64,000 nucleotides of DNA from Prochlorococcus sp. MIT 1307 (GTDB lineage Bacteria > Cyanobacteriota > Cyanobacteriia > PCC-6307 > Cyanobiaceae), in NCBI RefSeq assembly GCF_034092395.1, contig NZ_CP139301.1:806001-870000 (forward strand), written 5' to 3'. Below, one piece after another: positions 9,391-19,274 of this stretch. The notes beneath the pieces were generated by a model that was not told the DNA's origin, ran no database searches, and saw only the letters and a program-made list of their open reading frames with translations. The position numbers and the translations under genes are program-made. Each line of letters opens with the position of its first letter. The stretch's first letter is position 1.

Positions 9391-10904
9391 TCTCCAATCC
9401 TGATCCAATCCCTTGGATGGTTCTTGGGACCTCAAGTGGTGCAGGCAAATCACTTATGGCTGCAGCAATCTGCAGAATCCTACTTCGTCAAGGAGAGCAA
9501 CCTTTGCCTTTCAAAGGGCAAAACATGAGCAATAACGCATGGGTTGATAACAATGGTGGAGAAATGGCCTACTCCCAAGCACTACAAGCTTGGGCAGCGG
9601 GAATTGAGCCGACTTGTGAGATGAATCCAATACTTCTAAAGCCAAAAGGTGACTGCACTAGTGAGGTAATTCACCTTGGGAGAAGTGTTGGAATAGCCAA
9701 GGCAAGGACCTACTACAAAAAATGGTTTAACCCTGGTTGGGTAGCTATCCAGAAAGGACTAAAAGAGCTAAACAATAAATATGAAGGAGGAAGACTTATT
9801 CTAGAAGGAGCTGGAAGTCCAGTAGAAATAAACCTAAAACATAGAGATTTAACTAATTTAAAACTTGCGAAATTTCTAGGGGCCCGCTGCCTGTTAGTTG
9901 CAGATATAGAGCGAGGCGGTGTTTTTGCTCAATTAATAGGAACTCTTTCACTAATGAATAAAGAAGAAAGAGAGTTAATAAAAGGAATATTAATCAATCG
10001 CTTTAGAGGAGATAGCTCACTTTTTGATGACGGTCGGCTTTGGCTTGAAGAAAAAACTGGAATCCCAGTCATTGGAGTTATGCCTTGGATTCAAGAGATT
10101 TTTCCACCTGAAGATTCATTAGATTTACTAGAAAGGAAAGCCAAGAAAAGTAAGGCTGAGATTCAAATCGCAGTAATCAAACTTCCATCACTTAGCAACT
10201 TTTCTGATTTAGACCCATTAGAAGCAGAGCCAACTGTACAATTGCAATGGGTAGAACCTGGAGATCTTCTTGGACAAATTGATGCAGTAATTCTTCCTGG
10301 AAGTAAACAAACATTGAGTGATTTAGATAAATTAAATAAAAGCGGGTTGAGCAGGCAAATCAAATCTTATGCCAAAGAAGGTGGAAACATTTTTGGGATT
10401 TGTGGTGGAATGCAAATGATGGGAAGAAGTCTGGATGACCCTCATGGCATAGAAAATAAAGAAGTTAAAACTTCAAGTTTATTTTCTGGGCTAAATCTTT
10501 TACCAATCCAGACAGTATTTTTATCCAACAAATCCGTGAAAAAGCGAGCAGTTATTGCAAAGTGGCCAGAGTCAATATCAATAGAAGGCTTTGAATTACA
10601 TCATGGGAGTAGTCAAGTCATACAAGCGAGCGATGACATAGTTCCTCTAATTAAGAACGAGCCTAATCTTGGTTGGGTTGTCAAACAGAACAATCAAGCC
10701 AGGATCGTGGGAACCTACCTACATGGGATTTTCGACAATGGGAGATGGCGAAGGTTGTGGTTAAATCAAATTAGAAAGCAAAAGGGACTAAATGAACTAC
10801 CTCTTAATGTACATAATCACTCCGAAAGAAAAGAGAGTCTAATAAATTTGCTAGCTGATATATTTCAGGCGCATGTTGATCTCACTCCTTTCATTCAATC
10901 ATAA
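9387..10904 (+). CDS. cobQ: cobyric acid synthase
   Basis: About 505 residues. [20 protein letters not shown] is the P-loop of the ATP-dependent amidotransferase family, [10 protein letters not shown] and [17 protein letters not shown] are CobQ signatures, and the C-terminal half is a class I glutamine amidotransferase-like domain with [10 protein letters not shown] (nucleophile Cys) and [10 protein letters not shown] (His). CobQ amidates four carboxylates of adenosylcobyrinate diamide in B12 synthesis. I place the start at the ATGA overlap (9387); an ATG at 9375 would add four residues. Confidence 0.93.
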   Translation: MISNPDPIPWMVLGTSSGAGKSLMAAAICRILLRQGEQPLPFKGQNMSNNAWVDNNGGEMAYSQALQAWAAGIEPTCEMNPILLKPKGDCTSEVIHLGRSVGIAKARTYYKKWFNPGWVAIQKGLKELNNKYEGGRLILEGAGSPVEINLKHRDLTNLKLAKFLGARCLLVADIERGGVFAQLIGTLSLMNKEERELIKGILINRFRGDSSLFDDGRLWLEEKTGIPVIGVMPWIQEIFPPEDSLDLLERKAKKSKAEIQIAVIKLPSLSNFSDLDPLEAEPTVQLQWVEPGDLLGQIDAVILPGSKQTLSDLDKLNKSGLSRQIKSYAKEGGNIFGICGGMQMMGRSLDDPHGIENKEVKTSSLFSGLNLLPIQTVFLSNKSVKKRAVIAKWPESISIEGFELHHGSSQVIQASDDIVPLIKNEPNLGWVVKQNNQARIVGTYLHGIFDNGRWRRLWLNQIRKQKGLNELPLNVHNHSERKESLINLLADIFQAHVDLTPFIQS

Positions 10905-10906
10905 AG

Positions 10907-11146
10907 ATGTTAGATATAGAAATAGAATGGCCCAATGGGAAATCTTCAATGGTTTCTGAAGGCTCTGATTGGCTAATCAGTGCAAATCAAGCTGGTATTA
11001 ATATTCCCACAGGTTGCCTAAAGGGAAGCTGTGGTGCATGCGAAATTGAAGTAAATGGAAAAGTTATTCGCGCTTGTATAAATAGTGTTGAATCGACCGA
11101 TTCAACAACACTAAAGGTTGAGTTCAGCACAGATCCATTTTGGTAA
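10907..11146 (+). CDS. small plant-type 2Fe-2S ferredoxin
   Basis: A 79-residue ferredoxin-fold protein. PTGCLKGSCGACEIEVNG supplies the first three cluster Cys residues (C-x4-C-x2-C) and VIRACINS the fourth. It is shorter than PetF photosynthetic ferredoxins (about 97-99 residues) and ends DPFW. It starts 2 bp after cobQ, so it probably shares the transcript. It could feed electrons to a nearby oxidoreductase; its partner is unknown. Confidence 0.9.
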   Translation: MLDIEIEWPNGKSSMVSEGSDWLISANQAGINIPTGCLKGSCGACEIEVNGKVIRACINSVESTDSTTLKVEFSTDPFW

Positions 11147-11306
11147 GTCGCCAATCAGAAATCGAATATTCCACAAATCGTCCTAATATATAGACTTCTA
11201 TAAAGCATGAATATCTAGGCTAATTGAGTCAAGTCACAAATGACTTTTCAATCAATACACGAAATAATTTTAATGTAATGTAGATAACAATACTTTCTTT
11301 TACCAA

Positions 11307-12500
11307 GTGGACGAGTCATTTCTGCTCACAATTATCTCTACAGTATCTACTATAGGTATATATATTTTATTTGCTAATCTTAGACTCGTATTCAGGAAGG
11401 CTCCTAGCTTAAATCAAACCATGGGAGAGAAATTATTGACTACCTCTCTAACTATAATAGTTCCTACATTCAATGAGGAATCTAGAATTAATTCTTGTTT
11501 GCTAAGCCTTCTCAAGAATATAAATCCCTGCGAAACATGGAATATTTTAATTGTTGATGATGGCAGCACTGATAAGACTGTAGAGATCGTAAAAAACATA
11601 CAAAGAAAGCTTGACATTCCAAAGAAAAAACTTGAAATCATAAAAGCTGGCCCGAGGCCAACAAATGAGCGTTGGGTAGGAAAAAACTGGCCCTGTTCTC
11701 GTGCTATTAAGCAAAGCAAAAGTACATGGTTACTATTCTTAGATGCAGATGTTGAGCTCGCCAATGACACATTAAAACGAGCTTTAGAGCAAGCTATAAA
11801 AGGAAAATGCGACCTTCTTAGCTTGGCCCCTAGAATTACTTGTAGCTGTATGGCCGAGTGGATGGTTCAGCCAATAATTGCTTGTCTTTTAGCTATAGGG
11901 TTCCCTATCTCTAAAACAAATAATCCAGATAGTTTAGAAGCATTTGCAGCTGGACCTTTTATGCTTTTCAGACAAGAGGCTTATAACGCCATCGGAGGTC
12001 ATAGTAAAGTTGCTGGAGAAGTAGTAGAAGACATTGCTCTTGCTCGCCTTATAAAGAGTTCAGGATACAAATTAAGCTTTTTACTTGGGTTAGATGCACT
12101 AGATATCAGAATGTATTCCAATCTAAGTAATCTGTGGGAAGGCTGGTCGAAAAACTGGTTTTTAGGTCTTGATCGAAATATTACGAAAGCACTACTAGCT
12201 TCGCTAATAGTATTTTGGATGTTTTCAATTCCTTGGATTATGTTTCCAATAGTGGCAATAAAAGCAATATTAAATAGCAGTATTAATGGGCTTTATTTTA
12301 CTTCACTAATCATGTCAATAACTTCGATATCAGGTCAACTTGCAATCCGAAAATGGTGCGAAATAAAGTTTAACTTTCCTACGAAATACTGGTATTTAAT
12401 GGGAATAGGAGGAATAATTATTGGTTGTATTGGTCCAGCCTCAGTAGTGAAAACTATGACTGGAAAAGGTTGGACCTGGAAAGGAAGATCGTTGTTTTAA
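11307..12500 (+). CDS. family 2 glycosyltransferase, membrane-bound
   Basis: A 397-residue protein with a GTG start. An N-terminal membrane helix (residues 4-24) is followed by a GT-A domain: TIIVPTFNEESRI, ILIVDDGSTDKT, WLLFLDADVEL (DxD) and EVVEDIALARLIK (the acceptor-side ED motif). Three or four C-terminal membrane helices follow. This layout matches polyprenol/carotenoid/hopanoid-type GT2 enzymes (HpnB/CruG-like). The acceptor cannot be told from sequence. It stands alone, 160 bp after the ferredoxin gene. Confidence 0.85.
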   Translation: MDESFLLTIISTVSTIGIYILFANLRLVFRKAPSLNQTMGEKLLTTSLTIIVPTFNEESRINSCLLSLLKNINPCETWNILIVDDGSTDKTVEIVKNIQRKLDIPKKKLEIIKAGPRPTNERWVGKNWPCSRAIKQSKSTWLLFLDADVELANDTLKRALEQAIKGKCDLLSLAPRITCSCMAEWMVQPIIACLLAIGFPISKTNNPDSLEAFAAGPFMLFRQEAYNAIGGHSKVAGEVVEDIALARLIKSSGYKLSFLLGLDALDIRMYSNLSNLWEGWSKNWFLGLDRNITKALLASLIVFWMFSIPWIMFPIVAIKAILNSSINGLYFTSLIMSITSISGQLAIRKWCEIKFNFPTKYWYLMGIGGIIIGCIGPASVVKTMTGKGWTWKGRSLF

Positions 12501-12660
12501 TTTAAGTAGAAGGATATTTACAAGATGAGCATTTATTAAGGTGCTTTGATATCAAGAAATTAGCAGATAGACTTAAGTGACTATAGATTCACATAATCTA
12601 ATGCCAAACAGCAAGCAGGAAACTATCTTATCTAGCATCAACAATAAATGCCTATAAATC

Positions 12661-13545
12661 ATGTCTATTAAAAGAAAGCCTTATTCTACAAATCTAAAGC
12701 CTAATTTAATTACTCGAACACTAGCTTTAGTATGCCTATCAGCATTAGCTACAAGTTCCTATTTCATTAAACCACCAATAGCCAAAGCACAAAAAGCTAA
12801 ATTCTACATAGAGCGTGGTATTGAAAAGGCAAATAAGGGGAATTACGATGATGCAATATCTGATTACAACAAAGCTATAGAAATCAATCCAAGATCTGCT
12901 GAGGCTTATTACAACCGTGCATACGACAAGGCTAAGACTGGCGACAAGAAGGGAGCTATTGAAGATTATAATAAGGCTATTGAAATAACTCCTACAGATG
13001 CCGATGCATTTTACAACCGTGGTAAGGCTAAAAGCTATTTAAAAGAATACAAATCATCAGTAAATGACTATAGTGAAGCCATAAAAATTAATCCAAATTA
13101 TGCCGACGCCTTTTATAACCGTGGGAATGCTAAAAGCCTGTTAAAAGATTATCAATCATCATTTGATGACTATAGCCAAGCTATTAAAATCAATCCCAAA
13201 TATTTAAAGGCATACTACAATCGTGCTTATGTAAGTGATAAGCTAAAAGACTATAAAGGGGCATTAAAAGACTACAAAAAAGTAATTCAGCTAGACCCTA
13301 AATATAAGGACGTTTATTACAATCTTGGATCAACAAAGTATAACCTTGAAGATTACAGAGGAGCAATTATTGATTATACAAAAGCAATAAAGAGGAATTC
13401 AGAGCATAAGAATGCGTATCTAAATAGAGGCATCAGTAGGGAGAAATTATTAGATATGAAAGGCGCTTGTTCCGACTGGATTAAAGCCCAAGCATTAGGT
13501 GTTGATAGAGCCACTAAATGGATCAAAAATCAATGCAATAGTTAA
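12661..13545 (+). CDS. exported or membrane-anchored TPR-repeat protein
   Basis: A 294-residue protein with a basic N-terminus and a hydrophobic segment at about 17-35 (LALVCLSALATSSYFI), acting as a signal or anchor. Six to seven 34-residue TPR repeats follow, with the core pattern AYYNRGxAKxxLKDYxxAIxDYxKAIxINP. The C-terminus (GACSDWIKAQALG, then ATKWIKNQC) is the same tail found on the TPR protein at 28004. These proteins mediate protein-protein contacts; the partner is unknown. Confidence 0.85.
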   Translation: MSIKRKPYSTNLKPNLITRTLALVCLSALATSSYFIKPPIAKAQKAKFYIERGIEKANKGNYDDAISDYNKAIEINPRSAEAYYNRAYDKAKTGDKKGAIEDYNKAIEITPTDADAFYNRGKAKSYLKEYKSSVNDYSEAIKINPNYADAFYNRGNAKSLLKDYQSSFDDYSQAIKINPKYLKAYYNRAYVSDKLKDYKGALKDYKKVIQLDPKYKDVYYNLGSTKYNLEDYRGAIIDYTKAIKRNSEHKNAYLNRGISREKLLDMKGACSDWIKAQALGVDRATKWIKNQCNS

Positions 13546-13750
13546 AAGGCTAGAAGTAAATTCCAATATATAAAAGTAGATGAGATACATCTTTGAGGAA
13601 TAATGTAAAGAGACTCGATAGCGCTATAAAGATAAGGCTAGTAAGTTAAAACTATGTGCGTAAGCATATTATGCCCAAATTATTTCTTACTGTTCTGTAT
13701 TAAGAAGCAAGCAACTAACTTGGTTATATGATCATATAAGAATTCAACAT

Positions 13751-16090
13751 TTGATTTTGGCTGGCTTTGGCTCAAAGAAAAAGTCTATCAGGAACAAGAA
13801 ATCCAAAGGCTATCCATTTATGTCGCCAGAAATGGTGAGAGAAGCAGCTATAAAAAAACATCTCTCTGGTGATATTATCTCAGCAGAAAAGGGCTACAAG
13901 GAATTTATCCACAAAGGAATAAATGATCCCGATGTACTATCTAATTATGCTCTAATTTGTCAAGATACTGATCGAATTGGTAAGGCTCTCTCCCTATACG
14001 AAAAATGTATCTCATTATTTCCTGATCATTCATTCGCATTATCTAATTTAGCTTACCTATACTTATCCTTAGGAAGAATAAAAGAAGCAGAAAAGACTAT
14101 CCAAAAAGCCATTACTTTACAGCCCAAACTTGCAAATTCTTATTCAACTCTAGGGTTGATATTAAAGGCAAAAGGAGAACTATTAGAAGCAGAAAATAAA
14201 ATGCGTTTAGCTATAACTCTCAAGCCAGACTTCGTAGATGCCTTTTTGAATCTAGGCCTAATACTTAAAGAAAGTGGAAAGCTAGAAGAAGCTGAAACAA
14301 CAACAAGAGAAGCTATCAAGATAAAACCAAATCTTGCTGATGCTTATTTAAACCTAGGTAATATTTTACAAGACCAAGGAAGGCTAGAAGAAGCTGAGGA
14401 AGTCACTAGGAAGGCAATATTCATTAATCCTAGTATTGCAGATGCACATATGAACCTAGGAGCAATACTTAAAGAACTTGGTCAACTGGAAGAGGCATTC
14501 AAATTTGCCAGAAAAGAAACTTATATTTCTCCCGAGAAACAAGCTCCATTTCTTTTGCTTAATTCTATATTAAAAGAGTCTAATCTCCAAAGTATATCCA
14601 TAAATGAAAGAAGACTTATCCTAAAAAGATTACTTCCTAGGACTGACATTAGCCATGTTGAGTTATTCAGCACATTAAACAGCCTTGTGCCTCAAAAAAA
14701 CTTAAAGGTAATTGCGAAAAGCCAGGAAAGCTGCCTTACGCTAAAAGAATTCAAAGAGCTCATAAAAGACGAAGAAATCATTCATGGTTTGCGTCTGTTG
14801 GTATTCCATTCATTAAGTTGGGAAACCGCCCTAACAAAGATCAGAAGAGATATCTCCATTGGAGCGATTAATAAGAGTATTCAAATCAACAAAAGCTTAA
14901 TCGAATTTACAATCTCACTCGCAGAGCAATGTTTTTTAAATGAATATATTTTCAATAAAGAGCAAGAAGAAATAAAAGCAGTTGAAATCCTAGAGACTAA
15001 TTGTCTTAATGAAAGAATAGATGAGTTCACTATAGCCTTAATATCATGTTATTACCCAATAAATGAAATAATTGAAAGAATCCCATCATTGCGCAATTAT
15101 TCGTCAAGGGAAACAAGCTTTAATAAATTAATTTCTTTGCAGTTAGAAGAGCCTAATAATGAAAAGAGGATAGCTAGTTCCATAAAAAGTTTTAGCTCTA
15201 TAAATGATTCAACCTCCAAAAAGGTAAAATTACAATATGAAGAAAACCCTTATCCAAGATGGCGCTATACCTCACATTTAAATGAAAATAAGTTAACTAT
15301 CGAATCTGCAGTTAATAATGAAATAAGGCCAAATAGAATATCATGCCCTCAACCAAGTCGGCCTCCCCGTGTGTTAATTGCAGGTTGTGGGACTGGTCAA
15401 CAGATTTTCGATGCAGACAGATACCAAAATGCTGAATTAACAGCTATTGATCTCAGCAAGGCAAGCATTGCCTATGCTCAACGAAAGGTTCTTGAGTATG
15501 GAATGAATAATATAAGGTTCTTTCAGATGGACATTCTAGAGTTAAGTAAATTAAATGAGAGATTTGACTTAATTGAATGCTGTGGTGTTCTACATCATAT
15601 GAAGTCTCCGGAAGAAGGACTTGCTTCTTTAGTTAAGGTTCTAGAAAAGAATGGCTTTATAAAGTTGGGCTTATATAGTAATTTAGCCAGATCAGATGTA
15701 ATTAAAGCTCGTAAAGTAATATCAAAAAATAATTATGCCTCCAGCCATCAAGGAATTCGACAATTTAGAAAAGATTTAATAAATGGTGATTTCCCAGAAA
15801 TAGAAAATCTTCACAAATGGTATGATTTCTTTACTACTTCTATGTGTAGGGACCTTTGCTTCCATGTGAAAGAGCATCGATATTCCATGGATCAAATAAA
15901 TGATATTCTTAAGGAAAATAAATTGGATTTCCTAGGTTTTGTTTTAGGTCAAGAAGTCAAACAGCAATATCTTAATGAGTACTGCAAGGATAAGAGTCAG
16001 ACAGATTTACATAACTGGGGTAAGTTTGAAAACATTTATCCAAATACATTTCGTGCTATGTATCAGTTCTGGGTAAGTAAATCTGAATAA
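13751..16090 (+). CDS. TPR-repeat protein fused to a SAM-dependent methyltransferase
   Basis: A 779-residue fusion. Residues 1-25 are a Lys-rich leader (GFGSKKKSIRNKK) typical of picocyanobacterial TPR proteins, which supports the TTG start. TPR repeats run to about 260 (AYLNLGNILQDQGRLEEAEE repeats), then a helical linker. A class I methyltransferase domain begins near 520 with RVLIAGCGTGQQIFDA (motif I), LTAIDLSKASIAYAQRK and FDLIECCGVLHHMKSPEEGL (motif IV region). The substrate is probably a protein or surface polymer presented by the TPR part; that is inference. Confidence 0.86.
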   Translation: MILAGFGSKKKSIRNKKSKGYPFMSPEMVREAAIKKHLSGDIISAEKGYKEFIHKGINDPDVLSNYALICQDTDRIGKALSLYEKCISLFPDHSFALSNLAYLYLSLGRIKEAEKTIQKAITLQPKLANSYSTLGLILKAKGELLEAENKMRLAITLKPDFVDAFLNLGLILKESGKLEEAETTTREAIKIKPNLADAYLNLGNILQDQGRLEEAEEVTRKAIFINPSIADAHMNLGAILKELGQLEEAFKFARKETYISPEKQAPFLLLNSILKESNLQSISINERRLILKRLLPRTDISHVELFSTLNSLVPQKNLKVIAKSQESCLTLKEFKELIKDEEIIHGLRLLVFHSLSWETALTKIRRDISIGAINKSIQINKSLIEFTISLAEQCFLNEYIFNKEQEEIKAVEILETNCLNERIDEFTIALISCYYPINEIIERIPSLRNYSSRETSFNKLISLQLEEPNNEKRIASSIKSFSSINDSTSKKVKLQYEENPYPRWRYTSHLNENKLTIESAVNNEIRPNRISCPQPSRPPRVLIAGCGTGQQIFDADRYQNAELTAIDLSKASIAYAQRKVLEYGMNNIRFFQMDILELSKLNERFDLIECCGVLHHMKSPEEGLASLVKVLEKNGFIKLGLYSNLARSDVIKARKVISKNNYASSHQGIRQFRKDLINGDFPEIENLHKWYDFFTTSMCRDLCFHVKEHRYSMDQINDILKENKLDFLGFVLGQEVKQQYLNEYCKDKSQTDLHNWGKFENIYPNTFRAMYQFWVSKSE

Positions 16091-16137
16091 ATATTTTTCG
16101 TATTTTTCTATGCATTTGCATTCTACTCTAAACTAGT

Positions 16138-16419
16138 TTGATATCTATTCAACCTTTAACTAATCAAGAATTGCACAATGAAATCAAAATATTTTTTTTA
16201 AGATTATTGTTCTTTCTCAGAAGGGTTAATATAATCCTTCTGCCATTTATAGAAAGGCTCATAGTCGTTATAAACCGATCACACTCACATCCAACAAAGG
16301 TTGACTTTACTTGTAATGCACCATGTGAAGTAAAAAACAAGTTCAAGAAAGACTCTCTATTCAAAAGGCACGGCATGAAGAAATCGCCTTTTACCGCGGG
16401 ATATGACGAAGTGTCCTAA
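16138..16419 (+). CDS. doubtful ORF (93 aa)
   Basis: An open frame from a TTG codon with a hydrophobic-basic middle (FFLRLLFFLRRVNIILLPF) and a charged C-terminus (KKSPFTAGYDEVS). No ribosome-binding site stands out and no family is recognised. The C-terminal part looks more protein-like than the N-terminal part, so this may be the end of a decayed gene. Confidence 0.3.
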   Translation: MISIQPLTNQELHNEIKIFFLRLLFFLRRVNIILLPFIERLIVVINRSHSHPTKVDFTCNAPCEVKNKFKKDSLFKRHGMKKSPFTAGYDEVS

Positions 16420-16454
16420 GAGAGCATATAGTTAAAGCAGTTAAGAGCATATAG

Positions 16455-16565
16455 ATGATTGATACGAGCTTTGACTCAATCCGAACTTTCTTGGCTTTAA
16501 TAATGGGTTTGGTTTGGGTTTATCTTTTATTGCATCCCGCACATGATGCTATTGAGCATGACTAG
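16455..16565 (+). CDS. tiny single-helix membrane protein (36 aa)
   Basis: MIDTSFDSIRTFLALIMGLV leads into one membrane helix (FLALIMGLVWVYLLL) and a polar tail HPAHDAIEHD. The codons look natural and the layout resembles small picocyanobacterial membrane proteins, but no family is identified. A second tiny ORF overlaps its 3' end in another frame. Confidence 0.5.
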   Translation: MIDTSFDSIRTFLALIMGLVWVYLLLHPAHDAIEHD

Positions 16566-16641
16566 AAATCAAGCAACCCTTTACCTGGCAGCCCTTTTGA
16601 TACTGGTTGGGATAGAGATCGGCATTGTTTACTTTTTTTAG
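16546..16641 (+). CDS. second tiny membrane ORF overlapping the first (31 aa)
   Basis: Starts at ATG 16546, inside the end of the preceding ORF (20-bp overlap); an internal ATG at 16558 is an alternative. The protein is almost entirely one hydrophobic helix (LYLAALLILVGIEIGIVYFF). It could be a coupled partner of the preceding ORF or a chance hydrophobic frame. Confidence 0.38.
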   Translation: MLLSMTRNQATLYLAALLILVGIEIGIVYFF

Positions 16642-16906
16642 GTAGCTCAGTCTTTTTGGAGGATTTTTCATAGGTCAGCAGAGAAGGAATGGAGCCTTTT
16701 ATTGATAACAATAATCAGAAGAAGCACAAAAACAATGCAGCAAGGAGAAATGATAATGCGAGAGTAAGGAATAAATGACGGAATACTTATACGTTTTCGA
16801 AAGAGTAAAACAAACTACTTCTCTTGAAAGCTAATAACTTAGTTGGTCTATTTATCCTACAAAGATGAATTATAATTTTACAATTAAGGAGATGCTAGAA
16901 GCTGTT

Positions 16907-17059
16907 TCACAAAACACCTTTCTTAGGTATATCTTTGTATGGTTGATCTCCAATATTAGGGGGGACAGTTTTACTTTTCTCTGATACAACAGCACCGCCC
17001 ATTCCTCCCATTACGCTTTTAATCCATTTTTTCACCCGTACTGTTATAGATTCAGACAT
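16907..17059 (-). CDS. small conserved-looking protein (50 aa)
   Basis: An excellent ribosome-binding site (CTAAAGGAGTTAAGCT) precedes ATG 17059. The protein has a basic amphipathic start (MSESITVRVKKWIKSVMGG), a Gly-rich turn (GGMGGAVV) and a polar Pro-containing tail. No family is recognised. Its strong start signal makes it one of the better-supported short genes in the window. Confidence 0.7.
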   Translation of the reverse strand: MSESITVRVKKWIKSVMGGMGGAVVSEKSKTVPPNIGDQPYKDIPKKGVL

Positions 17060-17272
17060 AGCTTAACTCCTTTAGTAACAAACTCATTATATTCACATAG
17101 GAAGTTCCAGTCCAAAAATATTGCTAACAAGCTCTAAATATTTAATTACCCTATAAGCTTTTATTGAGCCATCATTCAAAAAGCAATGGTGCTTTGAAGA
17201 AAAGCGACTACAAACAGAAGCCTAATGCAAGGTGAACAAGTTGCTTAATCTAAGTCTTGTCATAAATGAGGA

Positions 17273-17307
17273 GGGTTGCAGGGGGACTCTCTCTCCCCCT
17301 GCAACCC
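17273..17307. terminator. strong 14-bp hairpin
   Basis: GGGTTGCAGGGGGA (17273-17286) pairs perfectly with TCCCCCTGCAACCC (17294-17307) around a 7-nt CT-repeat loop. It lies downstream of the minus-strand gene at 17396-17638. It lacks a long U tract (only TTTTT about 10 nt beyond on the plus strand), so it may be a terminator, an mRNA 3'-end stabiliser or part of a small RNA. Confidence 0.55.
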
Positions 17308-17395
17308 AGCACTGGTTTTTGATATTCGGTGTTCTTAAGCTAATAAGAAATTTGCAGCAACCATGAATGGATAGGTCTGTCGGTAAAACTGTCAC

Positions 17396-17638
17396 TTACA
17401 AAGGATCTCCTCCATTGCAGAAGCTCACTGCTTTAGAAACACTTGTTCCACTATCTCTAACCTCTGCAACGCATTCAGTGAAAACTTTTGATTCCTTCTT
17501 GATTGAACAAAGCATAGTTGCAATAGCCACAAGCGCAATTGCAGACAGGCCTCTGGCGCCTAGACCAGCCACACTAAAGGAATACCATAGGAGCCTCCTC
17601 TTGTTATTGGATGAGCATTTCTTTGATTTTTTACCCAT
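17396..17638 (-). CDS. small membrane protein with C-terminal Cys pair (80 aa)
   Basis: Starts MGKKSKKCSSNNKRR, followed by one membrane helix (ARGLSAIALVAIATMLCSI) and a conserved-looking C-terminal part with two Cys (FTECVAEVRDSG, then AVSFCNGG). A frame extending 6 codons upstream exists, but the Lys-rich MGKKSK start is typical. The plus-strand ORF on the same DNA is the shadow. The family looks picocyanobacterial; function unknown. Confidence 0.74.
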   Translation of the reverse strand: MGKKSKKCSSNNKRRLLWYSFSVAGLGARGLSAIALVAIATMLCSIKKESKVFTECVAEVRDSGTSVSKAVSFCNGGDPL

Positions 17639-18228
17639 GGATGAATTTACCAACAAGAAAACATTACTCGAGTATTAAAAAATTTGTGGTACTCAAATAG
17701 CCCAAACTCAAGATTGAAGAAAAATAGCTTGTTAGAGTTTTGAAAGAGCTAGCTGAATATCAGTTGACCAGCCTGCCTTATTGACTTCACTTACAAGCAA
17801 AAAGAAGCCTTGAATCAAATAAGTTGCTTGTGTTTCCAAGCATTAATAATGCCTATTTCTGCAATATTGTCAAGTTAGATCTGAGGTTAGTTTCTGCTTG
17901 ATTCGTGAAAGGTGGAGATACGTAAAACATTGCAATAATTTTGCCTCAAAACCAATGGGACCTGATTTAGCAGTTGAATCGGGATGAAGTAAACAAAATC
18001 TTTTATTCTATTAAATGATCAAGCAAAATTAAGGACTTTTTACTAAGACATTTGAATGAATCCTTGCCCAGAGAGCCTTTACTTAGGCTTAAAACACAAA
18101 GAGTCAAGATTTCTGGTCAGCCAATGTCACACTTGGTATGAATTAGGCCTTAATTCTACGCATCTCTACCTAATTAAATTGAGAATAGGTAGTTATTCTC
18201 TTTGTTCTTACTAAAAACAAGAAAAATC
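17639..18228. other. 590-bp AT-rich intergenic region
   Basis: No credible ORF, RNA gene or strong hairpin was seen on either strand. It separates the small membrane-protein gene from the surface-modification genes and probably holds their promoters. Confidence 0.5.
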
Positions 18229-19116
18229 ATGATGATACCTCCATCAATAAAACCATTTCTGCGCAAAGTAAGGAAACAAGTGCGAGATCTAATTGACAAT
18301 GAGTTAGTGCCTAAGCGAATTTTCGCTTTTTTATATAATTGCGACTCCAAAATCTTTGGTAAAAAAAGTCTTCAGGTTAAATCTAAAGTAGATTATTTTG
18401 AAATTACTGAATTCAATAAAGGGCCTAATATTAAATGGTCATTCCCTGCATCGAATCGGATTAGAGGATGGCTTTATGCTGGTGGACTAAGACAAAGAGG
18501 AGCTGATCTTGCCAGGGCTTATGGGATAAACAAAATCGATTTAAATGATAATGATTTAATTGTTGATTGTGGTGCTAACTTTGGTGACTTCTGGCTCTAT
18601 TTAAATGAGTTAGACCAGCAACTAAAATATTTATCAGTCGAGCCAGGAACATTTGAATTTAAAACTCTAACTCGTAATTTACGATTAAATGCTTCAAAGA
18701 TATCTTCTATTTCTAGTAATAAAGCATTGTCGGAAAGCAGTGGGCGTTCTCTATTTTACTATTCACCGCATGGGGCAGACTCCTCTCTGATTAAGCCTTC
18801 AAATAGTTCGATTAGCTATGAAGTTGAGTGCATAAATTTGGAGGATTTATTAATAGAAGTAGGTCTAAAAAATATGCCAATAAAACTTTTAAAACTTGAA
18901 GCTCAAGGTTGTGAGCCTGAAGTTATCAAAGGAGCTAAAACCTATCTGAAGAATATCGAATACATAGCTGCAGATTTAGGGCCCGAAAGGGGTGAAAAAA
19001 AAGATAATACTGTGGCAGAGGTTACAAATCTATTATTAGAGTCTGGCTTTGCTATTGATTCTTTTCAATTATTGAGTCGTAGAACAAGTGTGCTGTACAA
19101 GCGAAAGTCAGCGTAA
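18229..19116 (+). CDS. FkbM-family methyltransferase
   Basis: About 295 residues starting at ATG 18229 (MMIPPSIKPFLRKV); a TTG at 18202 in the same frame is less likely. The FkbM signature is clear: NDLIVDCGANFGDFWLYL (motif I), YLSVEPGTFEFKTLTRNL, then INLEDLLIEVGL, LLKLEAQGCEPEVIKGA and AADLGPERG. FkbM proteins O-methylate sugars or small molecules, and in picocyanobacteria they cluster with surface polysaccharide genes. It is the first gene of the 18-23 kb surface-modification group. Confidence 0.87.
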   Translation: MMIPPSIKPFLRKVRKQVRDLIDNELVPKRIFAFLYNCDSKIFGKKSLQVKSKVDYFEITEFNKGPNIKWSFPASNRIRGWLYAGGLRQRGADLARAYGINKIDLNDNDLIVDCGANFGDFWLYLNELDQQLKYLSVEPGTFEFKTLTRNLRLNASKISSISSNKALSESSGRSLFYYSPHGADSSLIKPSNSSISYEVECINLEDLLIEVGLKNMPIKLLKLEAQGCEPEVIKGAKTYLKNIEYIAADLGPERGEKKDNTVAEVTNLLLESGFAIDSFQLLSRRTSVLYKRKSA

Positions 19117-19232
19117 GAATAGAAGTTATGAAATGTGATAGTCCTAAGTAGTATGAGTTAAAGTGTATTTATATTCTTCAATAGATAGATTATATAAAAA
19201 TATTTACGATTGATATATTGATTGGATTTCTC

Positions 19233-19261
19233 AAGGAAAGGAGGTTATGATCTGTTTATAA
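19233..19261 (+). promoter_or_regulatory. strong ribosome-binding site with 4-codon leader ORF
   Basis: AAGGAAAGGAGG at 19233-19244 is a near-perfect Shine-Dalgarno sequence. The first ATG after it (19247) opens only Met-Ile-Cys-Leu before TAA at 19259-19261. The methyltransferase ATG at 19275 lies 13 bp further, in another frame, without its own good site. This suggests leader-peptide coupling or a start that moved by indel. Confidence 0.5.
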
Positions 19262-19274
19262 AAATCAAATCAAA

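Noticed and set aside
17367-17678. 103-codon plus-strand ORF
   Set aside because: It is antisense to the minus-strand gene at 17396-17638, which has a typical membrane-protein layout and Lys-rich start.
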